Below, piece after piece: positions 43,808-53,130 of a DNA stretch of 64,000 nucleotides. This DNA comes from Onchidella celtica. Its lineage: Eukaryota; Mollusca; Gastropoda; Systellommatophora; Onchidiidae. The DNA lies in contig OZ007583.1 in the NCBI GenBank assembly GCA_963931925.1, forward strand, positions 17,818,548 through 17,882,547, in the 5' to 3' direction. The translations under genes were made by a program, and so were the position numbers. The notes beneath the pieces are model-generated. The model searched no databases, was not told the origin of the DNA, and worked only from the letters and a program-made list of their open reading frames with translations. Positions within the stretch are counted from its first letter, which is position 1. Each line of letters opens with the position of its first letter.

Positions 43808-45143
43808 TGTCAAGGTTAATACTATAATTGTCGTGCTGGGTCACGACTCGAGAAAAGACTTGTTTTTTTTCACGGTCTCGTTGATTATAACCAGCGTAAA
43901 TTGTCCTTGAACTGTTCTCGTGAACAGTTTGTTTTTGTAACGCTTTTTCTTAGAGATGGAAAGAAGGTGGGGCAAGATAGAATAAATGGATAAGTTAGGA
44001 GTGACAGTGCAATTCTCGACCCCGTGATTTTGATAAATTCGTACATAAAACGTAGAAGGCACGAGGGTTTAGAGATTTTAGTAATGGTTTTGACATTTTA
44101 ATTTGACCTTGTCTGTTCTAGTACAAGGCCGTGACCGACTTCCATGTAGATCTATTAATACTGCGAGCTGAGCTCGAATGGATGCACCAATCAAATCTAG
44201 GCATTTGGACGGTAATTTGCAGCTGGCCGCACAGTATATAAGCGTAGCCATTCCTATGATCAGGACTCCAAAAAGAAAATTCCATCTGTGCAGGTGTCGG
44301 CGTGATTCTGCCAGAAGAATCAGAAGACTGTTATTTTCATGTCTATGTCCATTATAGGCAATGAAATGAAGCCATATGCTCCATTGTGATATATACCCAC
44401 TGCTGTTGTCTACTGTTCCCTGATTCCTTATCAGGGACCAAGTGTAAGTGTTTGTCTGTTGATTCAACAATGAACGAGAAGCTGAAAGCAATTTTTCCAG
44501 TAGGACAGGATTGCCGCATCTGCTAGAAGTGCTAACCAAGAATGCAAGACAAAGATGTATATTAACTTGCAACTAGATCTAGTATGAATGTTTGGCATAC
44601 ACATCTGTAAATTGAGAGTGATTTGTCTGGATGAGGCTGGGGATTGCCAGCCCATCCTAGAGTAGATCTAACTTAACTACGTCAGTTTGTATTGACGAGT
44701 TTGATCCATTATAAGCGGTAGGCACAAATAGCTGAGATGACATTGTCGTCAGAGACATTAGTATATTGATTGATAGATAGTAGGCAGACTATATCTGAGA
44801 GATAGATAATTCATACTTAAATTGTTAGTGAGTCAAAATGATATAATCTTATAGGAATCTAGAGGAGACTTCTAGTGACACATTATTGAATTTTCATTTG
44901 ATGCTGCTGATGTTGTCTTTTTAGTATGTAAGAGAGTTAGACAAAATTGTTAGGACATTTAAGGTAATTAAATTTGTGACCCTGCAGGTCTGTTGATGAA
45001 ACTTATTCAGATTGTTATTAGTATGTGGCATGGTATGAAAGAGTAATTCATAAATACCTCTCGATTTTTAAATGCAGTCGTAACACCTATAATTCCATAA
45101 CACCCACTCTGTAACACTACCACCCAGATCCAGCCCCGTAACA
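43808..45143 (+). repeat. 3' LTR of Gmr1-like element 1
   Basis: 1336 bp; near-identical to 35619-36953. The last 20 bases differ (ATCCAGCCCC here, TACAGACTC in the 5' LTR) before the shared CGTAACA. Confidence 0.9.
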
Positions 45144-45182
45144 CCTGGCATTGTTTTCAAACTGGATGACTTAGCAGTTTTA

Positions 45183-45741
45183 TCAATATGGGATGGTTTT
45201 TATACGATGAAAATGCCTCTCATGGTGAGAGCAAGCCGATCCTGAAAGGGACAAGGAGGAATTTAAAAATTCAAACATTTCTTTTAATGCTCTCAATATC
45301 ATCCTGTTTGAAACCGCTGCCTGGGTTAGAAAAGCTTTAACCATTCCACCACAAGCGTCACATTCATTTATCCCCATGCCTTTCTCCCCCCCAAAAAACC
45401 AACATCTCTCAATACTATATTTAGTTGAGTTTACTCAGGTGGTGGGATGGCAGTTTGAACTTGTATTGTGTCTCACAGCTGTCAGAGAAGATGACAAACC
45501 GGGTTTGCGTACATTGCTGCAAAACATACTCAAGAACAAAATGAACAAAAATTAAATCATGTATGAGATCATCTGATATTAGTACACATGATAAGTAGTG
45601 TGGAGCTCTCCACAAGTAGAATATTTGGTGTATAGGACAGCAGGGTGGCCAGTAACCTGGTTTAACATCCAGATTGAACTTCAAACCGATATTTACAACA
45701 ATGATTTTCTGAAAAATCAAGCACAAGAAGTGCAGTATCAC
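45183..45741 (-). pseudogene. decayed minus-strand gene with DSC-xxQYK and CDACGG-x-K motifs
   Basis: Two successive open stretches. The first (about 45708 to 45421) starts at an acceptor-like TTGATTTTTCAG and contains FVIFSDSCETQYKFK. The second (45377-45183) contains GINECDACGGMVKAFLTQA. I recall a broad family of uncharacterised invertebrate proteins, probably transposase-derived, with an S-D-G-C-xx-Q-Y-K block followed by G-K-xx-C-D-G-x-G-G-x-K; this is memory and not a search. Frame changes at about 45400 and 45185 suggest a pseudogene. The Gmr1-like insertion begins 35 bp further along, and the matching GTTKIH block is on its other side. Confidence 0.5.
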
Positions 45742-45962
45742 ATGGCAGATTCTTTCTTAATAAATTGAACTGGTGCCACTGCCACCTGGGTGTACAAACA
45801 TGTAAGCTCAAAAGTTTGAGAAAAACGGTAGACTAACTCATCAACTGCTCATGATTTTTCTACCAACTTTGTATTATACTCCCAGTGCTGGTAATTCACT
45901 GAAGCCGTGATGTCACAATCTGTTATGATTTTCAGCTTAACAGAACCTGTGCCACAATATGA

Positions 45963-46161
45963 TCATTGTCGAAAACGCATGTATGCTTCAACAACTGTCC
46001 TAAAGACATAGGACAAAGTGAGGCATTCAGTTGCTTCATTGACAGACTTAAATTGACTACCAACCGATGATAAGGCACAAAGCATCATTGTTGCATTCTC
46101 ACAAATACCACACATGCACTGAACAAATTTAGAGTATTTCATTGGCAATGCATGAGCAGGG
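45963..46161 (-). pseudogene. minus-strand exon or pseudogene piece, CMCGICEN motif
   Basis: Directly after an acceptor (catactttttcag-like, 46162 on plus as ctgaaaaaa) the minus strand is open for about 65 codons, with CPPAHALPMKYSKFVQCMCGICENA and then MMLCALSSVG (shown here in two parts). A C-x-C-x2-C block upstream of the DSC-xxQYK block fits the same protein family as the segment at 45183-45741. It ends in TGA at 45963-45965, so either a frameshift follows or the motif is a chance ORF. Confidence 0.4.
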
Positions 46162-47044
46162 GGACACCTGAAAAAAGTATGTTTTGCTATTTCAATTTGA
46201 GGATTCTCAACAAAAAAAAATCATTGTACAAAGTTTAAAGTGGTTGACTGAGAATTTTTTTTCTGCTCCTTCAATCTCTTGCTGTACTGCCCCTTTCCTG
46301 GCAAATCGACGGAATGTTCCAGATAATACTCAACAATTCTATATCTATCTACCTATCTATAGATCTATCGATCGATCTATCCATAGATCTGAAGCTGCTT
46401 CTCTCTGCGGGCAGCCCATTTTGCCGATTCTTCCTTAGACTCTGTATCTAGGCAGCCTGATGTTCTGCTCTTGGTTTTCCCAGTCTCTGAGGCTTGAAAT
46501 TGAACTTGATGTGGTCTAACCGCGAGTATTCTGTTAACAACAAAAATAAAGGGAAAGATTAAACACTAGCGAATTGCATAATAACCCCATATTGACTTAC
46601 TCTAATCCAAGGCAAGCTCCAGCTGTGCATGTCTGGGATCCAAGCAGAAGAATTTAATTATTTCTAATTTCTTCGCTATTTGTTTAAAAAATTATTTTGT
46701 CATGTAATTATCAGTGCATTTCACTTTACCGAGACATGGACAAAGTTTAAGAAATTGTTTTACACACTACATGTGAGATATAACTCTCTCTCCGTCATTC
46801 TTAGAAGTGTTTCAGGCCAAAGAGGGCCAACTTTGCCTTCACCAGGTCCTTTATTTTCACTTTCAATCACCTGAAAACACACATTTGATTCCATCAAGTT
46901 GGGATGAGTTAAGTTGCAATTTCAAATGGAAACAAATGCTTTAGCAGCATTGCTTATTAATTTACAATTCTTACATTGGTATACAGATTAGGCAAGAAAA
47001 TATTCAGGACTTTCTCAGGATAAAACCTGCCATTTAAATCTTAC
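46162..47044 (-). other. presumed intron of the minus-strand locus
   Basis: Between the exon at 47045-47107 and the coding block at 46161. A possible exon lies at about 46770-46870 (acceptor ttttcag near 46870 on the minus strand) but its phase does not fit the preceding exon. A GATC/CTAT-rich patch is at 46340-46390. Confidence 0.4.
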
Positions 47045-47107
47045 CTTCCTTTCTGCCATTTTCAGCATCTGTCTTCTGAGCTTCCTCCACATTCCTGTTG
47101 ACCTCTT
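47045..47107 (-). CDS. internal coding exon, minus-strand gene
   Basis: 63 bp with acceptor TTTTATGTTTCAG (minus) and donor GAAG|gtaaga. It begins with two bases of a split codon and ends with one, open throughout: EEVNRNVEEAQKTDAENGRK. It fits the phase left by the exon ending at 47609. Acidic and probably disordered or helical. No family recognised. Confidence 0.6.
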
Positions 47108-47608
47108 CTGAAACATAAAAAGTATTCATGGTATTTTTCCAACTGACAAAGGCTCCTCAATCTATGATCAATGGCAAAAAAAATTAAGAGTTAAATGTGA
47201 CAGTCCAGCCGTAACAATCACAGTTCACAAAAACAATTTATACCTGTAGTTTTGACATGATTTCTGAACACTTTTTTGGCTTACTGTGTTCATTTTGTTC
47301 ATGATAAGGGAGGGAAACTAAAGCCATTATAATTTCCTCTACTTCAGACATTAAGCGTCACCGCCAACCGCGACACACATGGCTCTTGGATATTATATAT
47401 TGGAGAGTCGGAAATTAGCTCATATTTTGCCTATCTTATGATGTGGTGTTGAGGATATTTTTCCCTCACATTCCAATTTTGATTTTCTGATAGTAAATTC
47501 CCACCTCAAGAAAGAAAAATCAAACTTTAAATCTGGAAATAAGGAAATCTGCAAAGATATATGATAGTTAAGCTTCCTCTGTACAAAATCTTTCACTCTG
47601 AATCTTAC

Positions 47609-47709
47609 CTTCCTGGTTGCTGATTTGGGCCGCAAAGTCATGGTCGGCATTTTCTACCATGCTGTCTTAGCATGTTTCCTCTTGACCTTCCCCAGGTTCT
47701 AGCAGGCCA
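47609..47709 (-). CDS. first coding exon, minus-strand gene
   Basis: Acceptor TTTTACAG (minus, ending at 47710) and donor GGAAG|gtaaga at 47608. The start codon is placed at 47658-47660 because an in-frame TAA lies four codons upstream. 17 codons (MVENADHDFAAQISNQE) plus one base precede the donor. The following exon at 47107 is in the matching phase. The 5' 49 bp are untranslated. Confidence 0.6.
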
Positions 47710-48165
47710 CTGTAAAATTATATTACATTTATTTAAGTCACAATTTGAAAAAGAAAAAAAAACAAAAAAACAACAGGCCTAAATAACTTTAAGTTCATTA
47801 GATCAATAAAATGAAATGAAATTTCACATTCAACAAATTTTTCACTGTATTTCCTTCTTCGCCATGTCTGCATGTATGAAAGTTACATTTAACATCAACG
47901 CGTTGAAGGAAAAAAAAAGTTGTTTGATTCTTGTATAGTATGCTGTAGATCTACTTACTATTTTACACTCAAAGAAACACACACAAAAAGCAACTGAAAT
48001 CAACTATTGAAATTGTGTGTTAAGAAAAACATTCCAAAAGAATTTCAATTTTTGCATGAAATATGTGGACCTGCAGCATGGCTGGTGATGAACACTTGGA
48101 AAGATCAACAACATGGAGAAAAAATGTCACTTTAACAAAGAAAAATGAAGAAAAGCGTTGAGAAA

Positions 48166-48725
48166 CCATATTTTGTTATTGATGCCATTAACCTGACAAA
48201 GCCATGGTGTCTTAAATGCTTCCTGTATGTTAGTGATCACAATGTGTCGATTATTACCCTCTCCCTGATATGTACACACATTTCAAATTTAAAAAAAAGA
48301 AAAGTCTGCTTCATGTTAGTGATTTTTTTCTTTAACAAGATGAGTTGAATCCAAAAAGGACAGCACGATTCGTTTTGTTTCACTAAAGTCACGGGTTGGG
48401 AGAGAGACGACAAAAACGTTTGTCTATCAAATATCGACAGTGTGATGATGATAACAAAGCAAGAATAGCTCAGAATTTCTTCCCATCAAAGCATAAGAGA
48501 TATTTCCCAGCCTTCAATACATTTATCAGAATTCAATTAGGCACATAGACTTTCTGAACGCTTGTTGACTTTGATTTCACTCTGGGCTTTGCGACACTTA
48601 ACACACCACATTTTGTTATTGACGCCATTAACCTTACAAAGCATGGTGTCTTCGATGCTTCTTGTATGTTAGTGATCACAACGTGTCGATTCCTATATTT
48701 TCCTGACATAAAATACACATTTCAA
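48166..48725. repeat. two direct repeats of about 125 bp, 437 bp apart
   Basis: 48166-48290 and 48603-48725 share ATTTTGTTATTGAYGCCATT, CATGGTGTCTTNNATGCTTC and TGTATGTTAGTGATCACAA with about 85-90% agreement by eye. They lie in the presumed first intron of the minus-strand gene. Origin unknown. Confidence 0.8.
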
Positions 48726-48764
48726 ATAATAGAAAGACAATAAAAATAGATCTTATGTACTTAC

Positions 48765-48880
48765 AGCATGGTCAGCAGGTTGTATCCCACAAGGAAAGAA
48801 GAGGTCTGTACCAAAACCTCATCTACACACACTCGAGTCAAAGAGACGCCGCAGCACGTTTTCTCTCATGGCGTCACGCG
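48765..48880 (-). other. probable 5' untranslated exon of the minus-strand gene
   Basis: The minus strand has a strong donor ACCATGCT|gtaagt at 48764-48759. Just upstream is a GC-richer stretch with TCACGCGTGACG, a palindrome of the CRE/E-box type, and TGACGCCATGAG, suggesting a promoter or first exon. The distal boundary is a guess. Confidence 0.4.
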
Positions 48881-49094
48881 TGACGGGGTGTGTTAGGAAT
48901 CGAAACCAACAAATAGACGTTCATTTTCAAATTCAAACAAAGCTTGGGTAATCTGTTACAGTCTGTGATGTCATAAAGATAGGGAACTAAATTGGGCTTT
49001 GATTTGATTGAAGAGAACAAAGAAAACCCAGAGGTGCAGCCTCATGAATTTATCACTTTTCACACGATACTTTGACGACAATGCAGTATTTTCC

Positions 49095-50590
49095 TCAAGC
49101 AGAACCCATTCTTTTAACGCTGGCGGAAAAAGTCTTACCAGAAACACAATGTGGCTTTCGAAGCAAACGATCAACTATTGACATGATATTTGCACTTCGG
49201 CAAATCCAAGAAAAATGTAAAGAACAAAACAGGCCGCTTATAACATGCTTTGTGGACCTAACAAAGGCTTTCGACACCGTAAGCCGATCTGGCCTGTATG
49301 CAGTCCTTAAATCCATAGGCTGTCCACCAACATTGCTAAAACTTATTGCATCCTTCCACACTGACATGAGGGCATGTGTCAACTTTGAGGGCTGCACATC
49401 CAATTCATTTGCTGTAAACAGCGGTGTGAAGCAGGGATGTGTTCTTGCTCCTACCTTATTTGGTATATATTTTGCAGCCCTACTCAAGAATGCCTTTGGT
49501 CAATGTTCAGGTGGAGTACTTATTAACACCAGAGTGGACAGCTCCATTTTTAATGTTGCCAGACTAAAAGCAAAATCTCGTACAGAGCATATTATGTTAC
49601 AAGAGCTCATCTTCGCAGATGATGCTGCAATCGTGGCCCACGATGAAACCACGCTCCAGGCTCTCATCAATAGCCTTGCCAAAGCCTGTGACAAATTCAT
49701 GCTAAAGATCAGTGTCTCAAAAACTGTAGTTTTGACACAAGGCTTGAGAAACCCCAACCCAATCATGCTGAATGGCTCTCCTCTGGAGCAAGTGGGAAAA
49801 TTCTGCTACCTAGGCTCAACCATCAGTGGTAGCACAGACATAACAACTGAAATAAATGCCAGAATAGGAAAGGCGGCCACAGCTTTTGGCAAACTCTCAA
49901 AAAGGGTGTGGAACAATAGCAAGCTGACCATCAAAACAAAGGTACTCGTGTACCAAACTTGCGTCCTAAGCACCCTGCTGTATGGCTCAGAGACATGGAC
50001 CACCTACTCCAAACATGAAAGATCCCTCAACTCCTTCCACCTGCGCTGCCTACGCAAAATTCTCAAGATCAAGTGGCAAGACAGGATCTCAAATATCGAA
50101 GTTCTGAGCCGAGCCAACATTCCATCAACTCAGGCTCTCCTAGGCAAAAAAAGACTGCGGTGGCTTGGACATCTCCACCGTATGGAAAATGATCGCATCC
50201 CCAGACAAATTCTCTACGGGGAACTTGCTACTGGCAACCGACCCAGAGGTAGGCCACATCTGCGATTCAAAGACACTTGCAAGGTCACGATGAAAGCATT
50301 CAACATCGACCCCAATGAATGGGAGAACCTTGCAAATGATCGAAGCAGATGGAGACAAAAATTGCGCAGTGGCACGCTCGCAATAGACTTCAAGGCAAAA
50401 GAAACATACCTGACAAAACGACAGAGGCGGAATGAAAACACTCGCCAAAGTGAACCCAAAAGACTGACCTGCAATCACTGCCATCGCACTCTCGGGTCAA
50501 ACATTGGTAGAATAAGCCACGAGAGAAGCTGTCAGTCAAAGTGAAAGTGAATATTCTAGCTGCTAAGACCGTCTGTAAAGACGCTAAAGG
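49095..50590 (+). mobile_element. 5'-truncated LINE of the LINE A family, intact from mid-RT
   Basis: Begins within RT (ILLTLAEKVLPE, about 49108) and runs to the normal 3' end, whose GACGCTAAAGGCC resembles the end of the copy at 15240. The simple-repeat tail is short (ATATATT) and is immediately followed by a palindromic MITE. Confidence 0.88.
49108..50544 (+). CDS. LINE RT and C-terminal zinc finger (truncated copy)
   Basis: About 480 residues with no frameshift: ETQCGFRSKRSTIDMIF, FVDLTKAFDTVSRSGL, SGVKQGC, the catalytic FADD (LIFADDAAIVAHD), LLYGSETW, KKRLRWLGHLHRM, GNRPRGRPHLRFKDTC, and the terminal finger CNHCHRTLGSNIGRISHE. It lacks the endonuclease and the first RT blocks. The upstream codons from 49072 are flanking DNA in frame by chance. 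Of the three copies of this family in the window this is the best preserved for the RT core. Confidence 0.88.
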   Translation: MLLTLAEKVLPETQCGFRSKRSTIDMIFALRQIQEKCKEQNRPLITCFVDLTKAFDTVSRSGLYAVLKSIGCPPTLLKLIASFHTDMRACVNFEGCTSNSFAVNSGVKQGCVLAPTLFGIYFAALLKNAFGQCSGGVLINTRVDSSIFNVARLKAKSRTEHIMLQELIFADDAAIVAHDETTLQALINSLAKACDKFMLKISVSKTVVLTQGLRNPNPIMLNGSPLEQVGKFCYLGSTISGSTDITTEINARIGKAATAFGKLSKRVWNNSKLTIKTKVLVYQTCVLSTLLYGSETWTTYSKHERSLNSFHLRCLRKILKIKWQDRISNIEVLSRANIPSTQALLGKKRLRWLGHLHRMENDRIPRQILYGELATGNRPRGRPHLRFKDTCKVTMKAFNIDPNEWENLANDRSRWRQKLRSGTLAIDFKAKETYLTKRQRRNENTRQSEPKRLTCNHCHRTLGSNIGRISHERSCQSK

Positions 50591-50595
50591 CCATA

Positions 50596-50987
50596 TATTC
50601 TTACGGCAGCCTACCAACTGTTAGTCCATTGTCAGATTGATATGTAACGACGTGAGGGTCTAGTCAGTTTGTATCATAGAGGCCGTAGGCCGATGTTCGT
50701 CTGGGCAGTAGTCAGATTGACATATCAGGGTGAGCCGCCGGGGTAGCTATGTATTGTTTTCACTCGTTAACTCTAAGAAGGACTTCCGAATGCATTCTAT
50801 AGTCCGAGTGAAAACAATACATAGCTACCCCGGCGGCTCACCCTGATATGTCAGTCTGACTACTGCCCAGAAGAACATCGGCCTACGGCCTCGATGATAC
50901 AAACTGACTAGACCCTCACGTCGTTACATATCAATCTGACAATGGACTAATATAGCCTAGGTAAGTTGGTAGGCTGCCGTAAGAATA
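50596..50987. mobile_element. palindromic (fold-back) MITE, copy 1
   Basis: Two arms of about 170-180 bp (50596-50766 and 50805-50987) are reverse complements with few differences, around a 38-nt centre (50767-50804). The outer ends are TATTCTTACGGCAGCC in both orientations. The right arm plus centre matches 61448-61620, which is a separate non-palindromic copy with its own short TIRs. No coding capacity. The transcript or single strand would form a very long hairpin. Confidence 0.88.
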
Positions 50988-51402
50988 GCCACAGCGTTCT
51001 TTTAATTATTACGCAGAATATGATAAAAACAGTGCATGTTTCATTACTACAGAATATAGATTAGAAACACAGATTATTTTGACAGCGAATTTCTTCGACA
51101 GAAAAGACTTGAAATGGATTTTCAATTTTGTGAATTTTTGACGACAAAAACGTGTGATAAGTGATAGCGAAACAACACGCCGAGAAAAAGAAAAACAAGG
51201 CTTATATAAAGTTGGACGTTGATTGGAAACATAGGTGAACCATTCCTTTGTTTGTCAATTCAAAATGTGAGCAGCCAAATGATATTTCAATAACTTTATT
51301 GAGATTCTTGTAAGGTGACCTCTTTCCAGGTAGATTTGACCTACTCTTATTTGGCAATGACTCATATCTAAAAAGTGTAGGCTAACTGTAAGCTTTGATC
51401 TC
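50988..51402. other. non-coding spacer with a dispersed 40-bp phrase
   Basis: 51329-51369 (GGTAGATTTGACCTACTCTT and following) is the reverse complement of 32774-32813 with one or two mismatches, so a small repeat is shared. Nothing else recognised. Confidence 0.5.
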
Positions 51403-51727
51403 TGTTATATCCGTCGCCACGTGCGCGGATTCTACTTGGCATATAACTCATATGATCTGCAAGTAGTTAGAGTGAATAAGTTAGTCTTTATAGAAAGCTG
51501 TAGTTTCATTAGTTAGATTCAGTTGCCTTTGAATTGATATTTATATTTATAATTATATTTGTTACATTAATTCCTGTAATTAAACTGCCCTACACTTCTG
51601 CTAAAAATCAAAGCAATTGATTTATTTAGTTTTTAGAGTGCAAGTATTTTTTTGTGTTCGTCGATTGTGGGAGCGGACCTCGAAAGAGTGTCAGTCGAAT
51701 TCTCCCCATCTAACCCACATCGCGACA
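51403..51727 (+). repeat. truncated 5' LTR of Gmr1-like element 2
   Basis: Matches 59146-59470 over 325 bp (TGTTATATCC ... CGCGACA) with no difference noticed. Upstream sequence is unrelated to the rest of the LTR. It is followed by C and TGGAGGGGACTTACC, the primer-binding site. Confidence 0.88.
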
Positions 51728-53130
51728 CTGGAGGGGACTTACCAAATTTCTTAATCCTTAATTTCTTAAATTCGTTAGATTATAATCACCTTTTCTCTTT
51801 GTTTGCATTACATTTTTGTTCTTTTCATGATCCGTCGCTCACGGGGTGTCGCACGTGAGCTAGTTTAAAATTATTTATTATTTAGTTTTGTATACTGCTT
51901 TGTTATTTTTACTTCCACATATGTCGCTGCTCTCCCATTGACCCGATGACCGAGGCCAGGGAGACTACAGAACAGAACTTGGAACGGTGAAAGACAAAAA
52001 AGACTGACTGTGGTGTACGCAAGGGCTAAAGGAATTACCACCCAGTTCCTTGAAAGTTAAGTGATTCCATCCTAAAATTTTGTCTGCGTCTGGGGAGTTG
52101 AGTGTTCCTCCTCGTGTTTTACAGGCTTTTTATACTTTTCTTCTTTGTTAGAACTGCGGGAGGTCGGCGAGGGTTCTTACGTGTGCGTGTCCTCTGTGCC
52201 AAAGTGGTGGCTTGGTCGCCGATTTTGCCGTTTCGACGACAACGTCTGCGGTCTCGCAACAACCAGTGGTGATTGAAACAGTGAGGATTCGCATTCGTAA
52301 GAATAGTCTTTGTTAGGGACCTGTATATTTGTTTAGATTGTGGCGTTCACATCTTCCTCGTCTCTTTTGGGAAGACGTCTCTCTTGTTCTCTTCTCACCT
52401 ATCTGTAATTATATTCAGAACTTGTAGGGTCTGTTATCGTTCGTCTTTTCTTGTTTGTCTAGCGTCGTGTTTGGTATATTTTTTTTTCATTAGACCTTTA
52501 TCATTATGTTGTTGGTACATTCCTTTGTTTGATATAATGCCTGTGTGAGTCATGTGTCTACATTGACGCATTGATTGAGTTTATCTGGTTATTGTGACGT
52601 TTAAGGCTGATACACCAGAGTATATATTTATATATTGGGAATATTGATTCCCCATTCAAGTGCAGTTGTGCACCTGCCTTGAATATCCAGTATATAATTA
52701 CTGAAGTTATTGTTCTTTAAAGAGAACTTCAGGTAATAAAATTACCTTGCAATTGCAATTATACTAGAGCTATAGAAAAATAGCTAAAAATATTAATCAA
52801 CAATCTAATATTCGTTGATTCACATGTAATTATATATTACATCGGCAGTGATAACAGTAAGGACACTGCGATTTCATTGAAGAAGGAACGTTGTTTGTAT
52901 TTTGTAGTCTACTAGTGACGTCGACCCGACGAGTGCAAATTGCCTCAGGGATTAATAATCGCGGAGTTAAATAAGTAAATAATTTTTTATCGCGTATCGG
53001 ATTAACGTAAATACTACAGTGATAACATAGTACACTGTCAGACGGGTTATTGCGTGAATTTATCCGGATACCTGTCCATTAACATTAATAGATCTCCTGT
53101 AGAGACCTATTGTGAGTGTAACTAATCATA
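51728..53130 (+). promoter_or_regulatory. leader of Gmr1-like element 2
   Basis: Shares blocks with the leader of element 1: CCCATTGACCCGA (about 51937), GATTGTGGCGTT (52337) and GGGTCTGTTATCGTTCGTC (52428). It has only two CAGTG...CACTG hairpins (52845-52870 and 53012-53037), each enclosing GATAACA. No purine array like that of element 1. Confidence 0.75.

Larger units (their letters stand above)
35619..45143 (+). mobile_element. Gmr1-like Ty3/Gypsy retrotransposon (integrase before RT), complete
   Basis: 9.5 kb, flanked by CCTGG (35614-35618 and 45144-45148). LTRs of 1335 and 1336 bp are nearly identical, with one internal substitution noticed (35868 region a/g) and a small cluster of differences in the last 20 bases. 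Order: 5' LTR, 1.6-kb leader, gag, protease, integrase with GPY/F module, RT, RNase H, polypurine tract, 3' LTR. Integrase upstream of RT is the arrangement known for Gmr1 elements (and for Ty1/copia), while RT and RNase H are clearly Ty3/Gypsy-like. It lies in the minus-strand gene locus, in opposite orientation to it. Confidence 0.93.

Noticed and set aside
46770-46870. Candidate third coding exon of the minus-strand gene
   Set aside because: With the ttttcag acceptor the required phase gives an immediate stop; another acceptor is weak.
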